From Marsupella aquatica (lineage: Eukaryota > Marchantiophyta): a stretch of DNA of 64,000 nt. Position 1 is the stretch's first letter, and each line of letters opens with the position of its first letter. Both the position numbers and the translations under genes were made by a program. The notes below the pieces were generated by a model. That model did not search any database, had not been told where the DNA came from, and was given only the letters and a program-made list of their open reading frames with translations. Of the stretch, positions 37,317 through 49,095 are shown piece after piece. The stretch spans positions 21,948,001 to 22,012,000 of the forward strand of contig OZ316892.1 of the NCBI GenBank assembly GCA_973895155.1, in the 5' to 3' direction.

Positions 37317-38460
37317 GGACCCCCATTAGGGGTCCTTTGCAAAATTCATGGCTCCACAGCGCGCCACATCATCATGGCACGCTGCAAACAGGAAAAGACT
37401 TGTTTTTGGATAAAATTAACTTTTGCATTTGTGTTTGTGGCAAGTTTTCTGTAAAAATTGGGACGCCATGCCGTAAAAAAGAATGTAAAAAACTGACATG
37501 CAAATCAAAAGACAAAAAGATTGAGGTAAAACTGCTCCCAATAATTGTTTTATTTACATTTTGATTTTTATTCAAAACATAAAATTTTCTTGGTAGCAAT
37601 TTTCGATTTGACATTGCTGAGTCAAATCATAATGAAAACTCACGTATAATATGGTGTTAGAAAAATCTCAAAGAGACGGTCCTGATGAGCTTAGCATTGT
37701 CATCATTTGGTAAGAATTGAGTAAGTAATTTGAAAAATAAAATTTACCCATGATTTCATAATCTCTAACGTGAATAGAAATCTTTGTTGTACAACCCCTG
37801 AAATGTTGACCCCCTCCATGAGAATGAACTAAAATTGACAGATTTTATTGAGTACTAAGGAGATTATGAATTTTAAAATTCTTTAGCTTTTTAATGAACT
37901 TAACATTGATAGATTTAGTTGAGTTCTCAAAAGATTATAAGTTTCCAATGTTCTTTAGCTTTCCAATGAGTTTAACATTGGGAGATTTTATCAAGTACTA
38001 AAGTGGTCATGAGTTTCTAAATTTCTCTAGCTTTCGATCCATTCCAAATTCCACAATTGGAGATTTGCTTCCATGAACCTTTTTGTCTTAAATGATTATG
38101 CAAAGTTAATGATTTGATGACACTGATGACTTCTCTCTCTTCGTCTATCTGCGTGTAGGAATTGAAAGTGATTACTTTCGATGCAACTTGAGTGCATCCA
38201 GCATCCCGTCGGTACCGTGGAAGAAACCGTCGAGCACCGTTTTGCTGAAGTGGGCAATTAAACTACCCACACATTAAACAATAGTTCACATTGCAGCTGG
38301 TTTTACGATTGATGTTAATTATGGTTGTCTTGGTAAGTTTGGCAACTGTTTCAAGTGTCAAACATTGACTTGTCCATTTTTGAATTTGTTTCCTTCAGAT
38401 TTGGAGGTCCATCTAGGTTTCAGTTTCTAGATAAGTGCATCTAAAATAACATGGGGGTCC
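37317..38460 (-). mobile_element. 1.1-kb non-autonomous element, copy B (inverted partner of 25.6 kb)
   Basis: Reverse complement of 25599-26724 along its whole length, at about nine in ten identical by eye. The left end here is GGACCCCCATTAGGGGTCC, itself a near-palindrome, and the right end is CATGGGGGTCC. A further diverged left-end-like sequence (ACGGACCCCCATGAGAG) starts at 38567, suggesting an additional truncated family member next door. Confidence 0.75.
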
Positions 38461-40384
38461 ACGGATTAATTTCTGGAGAGAAAAGTCTTATCAATGTCAG
38501 GAAGTAATGTCCAAATGGCACTTATGTCCTAGTTTCTAAATATCAAGGAAATGTCCTACCATTTTTACGGACCCCCATGAGAGATCTCTTGCGAATTCCC
38601 TGCCACAAGGTTGCACCATTTTTCTCTCTTCTGCACATACCTGTTGCATGGTCCATACCAGGATATTGCTGGCCACGAAGGTGTGTACAACCATGGCAAC
38701 TGTCCGCTCAAGATATTAGAAACGATCACGTCCAAATGAATAGTTCACTACAGACTGTGTATGTAGTCTCCAACCTTCCATTCAACTAATTGACAATATA
38801 TGAGCTTTTGGGTTCAACATTGTATGGCAATTTCGTGTTAAATACATATAAATCTATGAAAATATTGATCAACGGCTCTTGAGAAGGACTCTTGCTCTAG
38901 AGTGAAAGTACACAACAAAGTTTTGGTTCACAAGTTCCCCAATTAAGGTGAGGATCAACACAAAAACATTTGGAATTATATTTAGGAAGATCCCAACGTG
39001 TCCCCACTGCTCAAGACCTTCGATTGAGTTCTGCTTTGCATTGTACGCACTTAAAATCTTTACTAGGGGCCAAGATCAAAATTCAACCTAGTTTACAAAT
39101 TTTGACGGAAGTGTGCAGGGAAACTTGGATGTTATTTGGACGAATTGTACTTTCTAGTCCACTGAAAATGATAAATGCATTTCCCTACGATTGCTACGCA
39201 CTTATAAATAGGAGTATGCAAGAAGCATACAATGCACGATTGGTCACCCCGTGATGCAATTGCTGTGAGGACAGATGAAGTATCTCTCCGATGATAAGAA
39301 GCTTGTAGTGTAACCTTGCTGCAGGCGCCAATTTAAGAACCTTTTCTGAAGGATGGGCTTCCATTCAAGTGGTACCCATAACCAGGTGTCCATGACAAAC
39401 AGTCTTGCAAACAAAGCCAGACATGCAGTTCCATACATCGTCTTACATAACTGTCTATATACCCTTGTTGCCACATAAGAAAGTATAATTTACACAGTAA
39501 TCTGGAGATAGCATCCGTGCCATAGGTGGGCACAGAAGGATAAAAACGAATCCTTTCTACAGCTCAAGAACTATTGTACGTCTCGTGTAGAGAAACTGAT
39601 AATGTTATCACCTGTAGTGGGAGGGTGGCCCACACTTGGCATAATTCTCTACTTCTGCAAGAATTGTCTTTCCGTGTCGTTGGCACACCATATAATACAG
39701 CGGTGTTTTTGCTCTGCGAATATGAAGGCCTGCTTTCAGGGAAGGTATACTGAATTGAGTTGGTCACAACAGGATACCGTAGAGTACCTCGTGAAACATC
39801 GACTATCAAGTCAGAGAATTGCGAGTCTATTTCTCCTCGCCCATCTCGTTATTACGAGATTTCCAATGAAAGTGCTCTCTCTACTACGATGATAACCTCA
39901 ACCTTTCACTGGGATATATGAGATCAGGATTTGAAATACTTGGATTGAGCCTGATCAATTCATCCAAGCTTTTCTTCCCGACCTTTTTTGATATCGTAGA
40001 GAGTGTGTCTCCCTGCTTGACCTCATACACACGTGATACATCTGGTTCCCTGTACAATGAGCAACAAATTAATAAGCTACTGAAGTATGCACAAGAATCA
40101 CTCCATATGTTTCAAAAGTCTTGAGCTCAATATTTACAGATCAACATGGTATCACTCGCTCGTCCAAACACTTCTCCAGCATTAGATGGTTTGGGTCTGT
40201 AATGTACTTCCCGATGTACTTTCAATCTACACAGGGCTTCACAGTTTGCACGAAACCAATGCAATTCGTACTGTGTTTCAGGATCGTATGAAGACAGTGT
40301 GGAGGCGATATTCAAGATATGGGACACGGCGCTTCGTTTCTTCACATACGAATGGGAAACAGCAACTTACGAACAAGGTATAAC
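38461..40384. other. Intergenic region downstream of the minus-strand CH-domain gene
   Basis: A diverged terminus of the 1.1-kb family begins at 38567. The remainder includes the presumed 3' UTR of the CH gene (just below 40385) and several unsupported ORFs under 100 codons. Confidence 0.4.
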
Positions 40385-43300
40385 TCAATCACTAGGCGGA
40401 TTCTTAAGAGGAAGAGCACACCTGCGAGTTGAATGGTACCTGCTTCGAACTACAAGTATAGTTCCCACAAATGCGAGTGCACCTGCCACCAGTGGCATCC
40501 AGTGTCTTGGATTTAATTGCATACCAGGTGCTTTCGGTTCCGGTTTGCTGGCTGGATCCTGCACACAATCCAAGTCCTACCTTAGAGCTCGAAATCGTGC
40601 AGAAAAGCTGTCGTTTAGCAAAGCCCACTCAGTCCATTCACTGTAAAGGAATGCATTAAGTACAATGAGTAAAAAAGTAAACGAACCTTGGCAGGTACTT
40701 TAGCAGCAGGGCTGAAAGATGTCCTGCCTGGCACTTCTGTTTGTTGCATAGTGGCTCTGGGGTCTTTCTCAAGAATTTTAGTGCCCGATGGTGCCGTTGA
40801 TTTCACATGGGACGCCTTAGGTGTATGTGCTTCAGGTTTCGCCTCTGACAATTGAGATTGTAAATCTTGAGAGTCGGTCAAATCGGCTTCCGAGGATTTC
40901 GTAAAGCTGAAATGTGGCGACGAATGTTTATAGGGTTTTCCTGATCCCAATTGCGCCAAAGTTGGTGATCTTTTGGTCCTATCAGCTGTGTGATCAGATG
41001 AAATAGCTGGTGTTGTGGGTGCTGAAACTTCTGGTAATGAGAGCGTCCCGTCTGCTTCAGGTTCGGGGTCAGCAACGTCAACCGGACGATGCGCCAAGTC
41101 TGGTACATTAGGTTGGGAAGCGGGCTGTTTGATGAAGTGGGGATGAGCATGCCTAAAAGACCCTAAAGCCTTTTGAAAAACTGGTGAAGGGAAGTCATCG
41201 GGTTGATCCACTGGCAAGTCAGGTGAAGGTGATGGTGTCAGACGTGCTTTATCTGGTTTAGCCTCATGTGATGATATCGCATGAGGACTTGAATCAAAAC
41301 TGCTTTTGGCACTTTTGATATGGACTGGAGAGGGTTCAATAGCAGACACAGACTTGGTGAGGATAGGTGTGTCAATGCCACCAATGGTAGCAGTAGGAGT
41401 AGAAAGGGGTGACCCGTTAGTGGAGAAAGGACCAGGTGTGGCCGGTGAGGTGGGTTCAGAAGAAGATATGGATGCACCGGTTTCTTCAGGAACATATAAG
41501 GGGTTTGTCGTCGCAGAGAGAAACCTGCGAATAATCTGGACCTGTTAAACATCGAGTCAAACACGGTAGGAAGAATTTAGTTCACCAAGAGGCATACTAA
41601 TGTATTGGAGTTGCTCCAACTTCAGTGATCTAATCAACCTCTGTTCTGTGTTCCCATCTCTTCCGCTCGTCTTGAAAAACTCACAAATTCGCAGAGAACC
41701 TTCAATACTCAAATTCTGCTCGCATTATTCTTGGTCCACATTTCCTTGATGTGAAAAGTCTAGTATAACGCAAGACACCATGGCTTCAACAGCCCCAGTA
41801 GGATAGGGAGTGAAACAGCACATAATGAGTGGCAAATATTCACTTACTCTCTCTGACTTTACGATTTCTGCCTCAGGTGTGTGCACTGTGGGCGGGGCTG
41901 GGCTGCTATGTGAGTGCTGCAAGTTTTCTTTGATTTCCCCAACTTTCTCTTTAGACATTGGGAGAGGTCGATTGACGTCTTCAAAATCAGGAACCTGCGC
42001 ATTTAGATGACAAAAAGAGCAGAAAACCCATCAGCAAATGGCAAAAATGAGAACACCTTAACATTTGCACGGGAGATCATAACCAACTCTGTCCAAGTAA
42101 TGCCATTGGTACCACTTAATGATTATTATCTTCCCTATCAATGCAACCAGGCGGGCTCGGATATTGAGTTTTACTCTTATATGTTGGGCTCGAGCCTTTC
42201 TGGCAAGAGTTCGAATGCAGGTGCAGACTGGTCGAATATCCTTGCACTCCACTGCATCAGGCGGTGTGAAGAGCTCAACGTCAGTCAATCCAACTTTCCT
42301 GCATGTCTGTAAACATGAACATGTCATGATTGAGTAAGATTTGACTCTCGTTCCTGACATTCGCAACCTGAGATGTCATGAGCTGCAAAGAGAAAAGGGC
42401 AGAAAGTTTGGTATCTCAGGTAAGCTAGAGTAAGTTTGGCACCTTCAGGAAAGCGTCCACATTTGCATATGGAAGATATTTCCCACTGTTTTTCCCGAAA
42501 TCTGAGACATGAGCAACCGTCTGTGGAGACATCTCCTTTGGGCCAGGACTCGCCCCCGTCATTTCTTTGATAATGTGTTTTGATACACGGTATCTGAGAT
42601 ACAAGCCAACCCAGAATGGTGACGACCATATGAGAAAATGAGTGGCGACATCTCAGTACTATACTTATACCAAGTCGACGCTTCTGAGTTCCTTTAGCAT
42701 AGAAATGCAAATTAGCCTTTTCTCCATCGCCATTGTCTTCATATGGGTGGCCCAAAAGTGTCCGTATTATTGTCAAATTCTCTTCAGGTGTGCCCTACCT
42801 GCCACGTCTCAGATAACGGGAAAAAGGCGAACGAAAACTCACAGGAGATTTCCATCGCTGATCAGCTCTGGTAGAGTGCGGTCTCCATACGTTTCTCCCA
42901 AAACAGTCTCCAACCATAACTTGGTTCGTTTCTGCCCGGAAACAAAATAATAATGTTCAGAGATTGCAATGGATGCTGTGAACAAGTGATCAGTGGACGC
43001 TCTCCCAAAATCCGGAAAAAAATCGCATTAATGCGGTGGCAGATGCAATAACGGAGTTAACTCCGGGTGGCCTCCTTTGGATGTGCCTTGGGACTAAAAC
43101 CTGGCTAAAATTGAGTAAACTGTTGAATTCCTTTCCATTTCAACAAACTCGTTACAAGTTATCCTCCAGAAAGTGAGACCCTTCGAGCAAGCGATCAGTT
43201 ACGTTGCCATCTTAGAGAACAGGTAAGCGAAATAGATATTCAAGTAGAAGTAAACTCCCAACTGGAGTAAGTGTAATAAACGCAAAAATATTCCAAAGAA

Positions 43301-44631
43301 TGAAAACGAGAGGCGTTTCAAAAAACATGAATGACTCCAACAGGCCCTAGGTCAACAATATTCGGTGAAACGACGATCCGTCATGCTGGGCATCTGATTT
43401 ACAGCTTGCGATACATCTGAAATCTGCTGGATCACTAAGGAAAACTGGTATCAGCGATTCTTAAACAGACCAAAAACCCTAAGTCCTCCATGAATTAAGA
43501 AGCCAACCAATCCGTTCCTCACACCCATCGGGACGAGAGCACTGGCGGCCCAATAAGTGGCTAGAAGACTTGCAGAAACTGGATACAAGTTAGGGTACGC
43601 GAACTTGTGTTGGTTCTCAGGAAAACGCTCTGACATGAATGCCACGACTAGAGAGGAATTGTCTTTGTTGCCTCAAGGCGCAAACTCTGCCAGCCCTGAC
43701 CTTGCTGCCCAATTCATCATTCGCTCAAGCCACACGAACCCAAGCATCACACGCTTCATAACATAATTATGTCAATGGTCTCCAGAGACCACCACCCCGT
43801 CTGAGCTAGTAGCCCGCGATGAGATATCTGTCCTTAGCAGGGGACCATAACTTAAGTCCTCTCCATATGCTTAACTACACATTTGAAAAGTAGTCACGTA
43901 GTTACACGGTAGCGAAACAGCATTGGACGGAAGTCCCACAAACAATTTGCAAAGTCTTGCTATTTAGGGATTGGTTCTCTGTGAAAGCCGAGGCGCAACT
44001 CACAAACCAGAGTTCAAAAAACGTCGTAGCAGGGACCTCCCCCACACAGTAGCAATCCACAGCGATAGTGAATTTGTCAGTGCAATTGCCAGTAGAGGTA
44101 AAATCGATGAGCCCCAGCTAGGACCAAAACAAACATTATTTGCCCGCTCTGCATTGGGCAAAGAACTGATTCAAAGACAGTGCAGGAATCGGTCATGTAA
44201 AAATGGCTACCAGGATTGGTCACTGATAAGATGGAACAGTAAGATTTCGACAGCTCCATATCCAGAGATGATGGACGGGAATCATCACCCAAACAAGTTC
44301 TGGGTGCGGTGCAATGTAGGTTTGCTAGATACGACACAGAGGATATGGACGACATGCCTAGTATCCTTTGGGTCACGATGAAGAAAATAGCTTCTGTTGC
44401 TACCACTCTACAATCTGTGGCAAAATCCAAACTCTCAAAATAGTCTTTGACAACCATATCAGCTTGGGCTGACAAGCAACCAGCTCACCTGTAAAAGCTC
44501 GATGTCATGTTCTCTGAAGTGAACGTTCGTCTGCCCCGTCGACCTGTTGGTCTCCTTCATCCTGTCGATGCTCACTCTCTCGGGAACCCACTCAATGGGT
44601 CTGTTCGCTACTCCAACCTTTGAGATGACAG
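40385..44631 (-). CDS. Calponin-homology domain protein with C-terminal membrane anchor (5' end not found)
   Basis: Minus-strand exons in gene order: 44631-44489 (PIEWVPERVSIDRMKE..., first exon missing), 42932-42843, 42593-42443, 42306-42175, 41994-41848, 41541-40687 and 40558-40385. Splice sites are GT-AG with compatible phases. Exons 2-4 form one CH domain: KRTKLWLETV, LPELISDGNLLYRVSKHI, YLPYANVDAFLK, CRKVGLTDVELFTPPD and RPVCTCIRTLARKARA. CH domains bind actin, microtubules or signalling partners. A Ser/Pro-rich linker of about 330 residues follows. The last exon encodes one hydrophobic helix (MPLVAGALAFVGTILVV) and a ~20-residue tail ending NPPSD, consistent with a tail-anchored protein. 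Exon 2 needs a one-base correction in a run of five A at 42900-42904 to stay in frame. Membrane identity and partner are unknown. Confidence 0.75.
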
Positions 44632-46525
44632 CTGCCCGACAACTCTATGTCTTCTCTTTGGCTTCTTGCCTTTACCCTGCTCACGGAGCTGTCAAAAGCT
44701 TCCCCACAAGAGAACCGTGCTATCCATGTGGGTCAAAATTCAGGAGCTAGGAGATGGCGAAATTGGTTGTTTCGGAAGCTGGGCTTCTTAGTGATGAGGG
44801 GAGTGACGCGACGCACAACTACAGTCAACCCAGTCTTGGCTAAAGCAGTTCTCAATTGAAAGAACCGTCACCTTTTCCAAAATTCTTGGGTGTCACCGTG
44901 CGTCGACAATCGCAGCTTATTAGGCCGAGCCGAGCCGAGCCGAGCCGAGACGATGACTTAACTTGTCATGACAGTCACAATAAATGCCTGCTCTCCACCC
45001 ATTCATTTTCAATCATACTACTGGCTCTGAAAAATTCTTTCAACCTGTGAAACGCTCTCCTCCCTTCCTCCTTTCCTCACACATCCTTCCACAATGTCCT
45101 GTAGCTTCGTAATGGCCCTCCCTTCTGTGCCAGTAGAAAGCTCTCTTATCCCTTCTTTCAGCTCATCCGCAGTTCCCGGAGAGAATCACCAGCACCTTCG
45201 TTGGTGTTCTTCTTCCCCCCCAACCAGCACGGGCTGCTGGAGTGGAGCGATCCAACACGGCGTGGTTGGCGGCCATGTCAGCAAACACGTTAAATAAGCA
45301 GAGCCGTCAGCTCAAGTAACAACTTTCTGGATTTTCGAGAACTCCAAGATTTGAGGCAGCTGAGAGCCCTGAACTCCTGAAGGTCTGTAGGAGACAAGAT
45401 CGCGGTGGGGAACTCGGAGCACAGAACACTGCTCCAGTCAATCGGTCAATTATTTACCAACTCACTCTGGCCCCACAAAAAGTCCGGCAACAGCAGGAAA
45501 CAAGGAAAAAAACGTGTTGTCATAATGAACAACAGTTCCCATTGGATTGGAGCTGAGTGCACTACACGAAAGAAGCGTCGAGTGGTGAAGAGAGCACTAG
45601 GATTGAAAGTAATTGTAGTATACAAAAGCCAATGCAGTGAGCAAATCCTCCACAAAATTGGTAAATCGCCACTCGCCCCCAGTTGAGCTCTTGAAATTGC
45701 CTCGACCTGACACTCAATCCTGTACTGTAGTAGCTTCAAAAGAGAACTGACTGGCAAAATTTGGGAGAGGAAATCAAATTCTGACGGCACAGCATTGCAA
45801 ATGTCGACGTCAAGAGTCCAGAAATCAAAGACCTGTTTGCGGTCAAACGAGACTTGCGAATTGTATTATCTTAGGCCACCACTCACCAGTCAACCACTGA
45901 AACAAATTAACCTCTGCCCAATCCATTCTTTAGAGTATCTCCACTAATCATTGAGCGGGATTACTATTAGGTAGAAAGAGAACTGCCCTACTGGCTACTG
46001 CTATGCCATAGCCGATAAGACTGTACCTTTCTTGTTCTTCAGATTTCAGAGCCTCCCCCCTTCGGTTTGCGTGCCTGTCCTGTCCTGGAAGGTCGTCTGA
46101 CTTATCAAAATTTCAACACTAAAATAAGTAATCCTGTTCGTTCTTTTGATGACCTATTTACCGATCTAAACAGTATAATATGCAAATTCATGATGGACTG
46201 TTTACCAAATGTCTTCTGGTCCCTAGCTTTTTTATAGTGACATTTTCCCAATGTACAAGGTAGGCCTAAAGGTGCCACTGTGCATGTTTTCTACCACCAA
46301 CCCACCACTCTCCTCCCATTTGACATACTCCTTGAAATCCAGTTGTCAAAGTGACTCATTAACTCCCCCATCACATAGTCCTTGAAATCCATTTGTCAGA
46401 CCAACTAGTCAAGTCCCCCAATATCCGACTGCATGGCCATCTCACTTATGATTGCCTACACTTCCGCGCTCAACCTCTGCGGACAATAGTCTCCAACTTA
46501 GGGACATTGGGCTTGTGGATGGACA
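44632..46525. other. Upstream flank of the CH gene, no confident gene
   Basis: This should hold the missing first exon(s) and promoter of the minus-strand CH gene. A GCCGA pentanucleotide run lies at about 44923-44948. Small plus ORFs such as 45405-45686 have no recognisable family. Confidence 0.4.
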
Positions 46526-46935
46526 TATGTTGTCCTCTCTTTCCCTCCACCAAATCTCATGTCTCATCTCATCTCATGAAATAATAATACTTGTCCTCTC
46601 TTTCCCTCCCCCAAATCTTATGTTGCATCTCATCTCATTCTCATGAAATATAATACTTTGTACTCTCTTTCCCTCCACCAAATCTCATGTCTCATCTCAT
46701 GAAATAATAATACTTGTCCTCTCTTTCCCTCCACCAAATCTCATGTTGCATCTCATCTCATTCTCATGAAATATAATACTTTGTACTCTCTTTCCCTCCA
46801 CCAAATCTCATGTTGCATCTCATCTCATTCTCATGAAATATAATACTTTGTACTCTCTTTCCCTCCACCAAATCTCATGTCTCATCTCATGAAATAATAA
46901 TACTTTGTCTTCTCTATTTCTCCACCAAATCCGAT
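46526..46935. repeat. CT-rich ~60-70-bp tandem repeat, about six copies
   Basis: Units read approximately as CTCTCTTTCCCTCCACCAAA, TCTCATGT(C/T), CATCTCATCTCAT, then GAAATA-ATAATACTT. Two sub-types alternate: a shorter one with ATGTCTCATC and a longer one with ATGTTGCATC plus CATTCTCATG. This suggests duplication of a two-unit block. Confidence 0.85.
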
Positions 46936-47486
46936 GAAATTTATTCAGAGGCTCGGTTTGCGTGTCCGTTTCAACTGTTGTACTGAGATTTCCCTCCATC
47001 AAAATAATCTGATCAAGCTGTACTTCCATAGGCTCGCGAGAGTTCTTTATTTTCTAGTTAAAATTGCCTGATTTCCGAAGAAGTGGGGTCGCCTATTTCC
47101 AAATTGGAGGCAGAAATGGAATGCACGATGTGTTTTTGAAGCTGTTTTTTGACCTCGCATCCGTTAGGCCTTCAAGGACTGCTGGACCCACCATCCACAC
47201 CAGTCTTGCTTTTTTCTTAGCAGCTAAAATTTTCCAAATTCCATTTCATGAAAAAGTCCTTGCCAGCTGGTTTTGTCATTGATTGGCCAATTTCCCACCT
47301 AGTCACAGACCCCAGTAGCATAGAATCTAATGGTTGTCCTGAAATCTAAAGAAATCTAACTACCAAAAATTATTGTAGGAAAATAAGGTGATTCCTAGCA
47401 TCTTCTCATTCAGAGACGTTGACGTTTGCCACTCTAGCAAAAAAGGAAATACCTAAAAAATTACCTTGCTCCCGTCATCCAATAAT
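46936..47486. other. Intergenic spacer, nothing recognised
   Basis: No gene or repeat was recognised between the CT-rich array and the LTR-like element. Confidence 0.4.
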
Positions 47487-47657
47487 TGTTAGAATACCAT
47501 AGTTAAGTTACCAGGGTTACTTATCTAACCCTAGTTAGGAACCTTGTAACCCCTCATACCATATATATAAACATCACCCGAGGGAGAAGGTGTGATTCAG
47601 TTGGAGTTTATGTACGACATAAATGAATAATTCTTAGAATTTAAAACCTTTCTAACA
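47487..47657 (+). mobile_element. Short LTR-like element (candidate solo or TRIM LTR)
   Basis: The segment begins TGTTAG and ends CTAACA, a perfect 6-bp terminal inversion of the TG...CA type. It contains a TATATATAAA promoter-like box at about 47564, followed by a GAATAATTC stretch, the layout expected of a small LTR. At 171 bp it is very short. No clear target duplication, primer-binding site or second LTR was found nearby, so a chance resemblance remains possible. Confidence 0.5.
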
Positions 47658-48159
47658 ATCAATTCTGGGGACTTTGTGAAACATTACAAGAATTTTCTTG
47701 TGGAACTGTTAATCTTGGTGCAAACACTGGCATTCCTATGTATACATTGTTTTGCAAATTAAAAATCCTGGTTTGCCCAAAACATTAATTAAATATGATT
47801 CATTTCTTGAGTTTGGGCAAACCAGGATGGCACTATGGTAGTGCTACAACCCAGTAATTTATTTTTCTTTGGGGTATGTTTTAGCCAAACTGGTAAATGC
47901 CTTGACTGTATAGTGAGTTTTAGTTAGCCGAATTACTCAGGCTAAAATCTCACCTCCTCCAGCATGGGCTCAATGATACAAAGAAAATCAGGGAAAATCC
48001 CAAGGAAAAAAGTAAGAAAATTTTGCTTTTGGCTGCAGGTGGAGATCTGGCCCTCATTTCATGGATTTTCCCTACCTATTAAGAAGGTCATTTCATACAG
48101 GTTCATCCCAAACCAAAGCGACTCTCTAAACAGAAAGGAGGAAAAGGTTTGTGTTTATA
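47658..48159. other. Intergenic spacer
   Basis: Two forms of a GTTTGCCCAAA / TTTGGGCAAACCAGG phrase lie in inverted orientation near 47770 and 47812. No gene was seen. Confidence 0.4.
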
Positions 48160-48185
48160 ATATAATATAATATAATATAATTGTG
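48160..48185. repeat. TATAA microsatellite
   Basis: About five TATAA pentamers directly precede the LINE 3' fragment. Confidence 0.85.
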
Positions 48186-48189
48186 GTTG

Positions 48190-48745
48190 GTCCCAACCTA
48201 CCAGTGGGGCCAGTTTTGCCACGACAGCTCATATACCTGGTCATGCAGCTGCTAGGGGTGCACGTCTAAAGGAGGCCCATGCTATTCATTACCCCAACAA
48301 TCTTTGCTACCATTTTGCCGTTGTGGTTTTTGGAGCGCTTCACCTGGCCTTTGATCTGTTCCTACAATCTTGTGGGGTTCTTTATGTCAAGCGGGGGCCT
48401 TATGTCTCTCGTCACCCTTATGAGCAGACAAGTGTCCATTTAGGGTTTAGGTCTTTTTTCAACAGCTGAGGGTGTCAGTTGTACTCCAACGGGCTCAATC
48501 ATGCATTCACTATTCTCTGTAGGGGAGACACAGTTGGTGCCAGGGCAGCTAGTAAGGCTCCGTTGTTAGAACCCCCTATGCAGTTCACTCCATGGCCTCT
48601 TTTCTCTCAATTGTTGGCTTTTTGCTAGCCTCCCCTTCTCAGCTCCCCTTCATTGGGCCTTTTGCCTGTGCGACCCTGTCTCATGTTTGGGCACCTCCTT
48701 GGGCGCCTTGTTTCTTTCAGTGTGATATATAAGAAAAGAAAAGAA
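48190..48745 (+). mobile_element. 3' fragment of a LINE related to the 30-kb element
   Basis: Matches 32250-32660 by phrase: GTGGGGCCA, GCTCATATACCTGG(T/C)CATGC, GCTCG/CGTCT(A)AAGGAGG, CCATTTTGCCGTTGTGG, GGAGCGCTTCACC and CCCCC(C/T)ATGCAGTTCAC. It has extra indels and T-rich drift. An A-rich AAGAAAAGAAAAGAAA tail follows at about 48732, as expected for a LINE 3' end. It is a 5'-truncated copy. Confidence 0.75.
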
Positions 48746-48809
48746 ATTTTAAGGTCAAACAGCTAAGCTCCATACATAGAAAGGGCCATTAGGGTAGATG
48801 ACTGCTGGG

Positions 48810-49095
48810 GGTTTCACTTCTATAGAATTGGCACATCATGTGCAACATAGAATATGGTAGTTTTATTGGTCTTAAGGGAAGACTTGGAATTTTTTTGGAA
48901 GAATTTTAGGGTCTTTTAAATCCAATTTGGAGTCTTGCAAGAACATAAGGGTCCTTTTAATTAAAATTTTGGAATATTCGAAGAATACTCCAACTTTATA
49001 GGTTTTGAAAAACAATAGTTTTTCTTACATTTTAGGGGGTGCATGGCTTAAAAATGTCGCAAGTGATGGGGCCTCTATGTAGTGATGGCTGTACA
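48810..49095 (-). mobile_element. MITE-like element family M2, diverged reverse copy
   Basis: In reverse complement this follows M2: GTTTCACTT, GGCACATCATGTGCAAC, CCTTAAGGGAAGACTT, TTTTAGGGTCTTTTAAATCC, GGAATATTCGAAGAATA, TTACATTTTAGGGGG and GATGGGG-CCTC. It lies immediately beyond the LINE fragment tail. Terminal repeats are eroded and no target duplication was read. Confidence 0.65.

Noticed and set aside
43451-43645. Minus ORF with a hydrophobic segment (SASLLATYWAASALVPMG) inside the CH-gene intron
   Set aside because: No acceptor and donor pair connects it in phase to the CH exons, and I know no family for it. It may be a missed exon but is unsupported.
45405-45686. 93-codon basic plus ORF (KKRVVIMNNSS, RKKRRVVKRALG)
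   Set aside because: No family match; it lies in the upstream flank of a minus-strand gene with no splice or promoter support.
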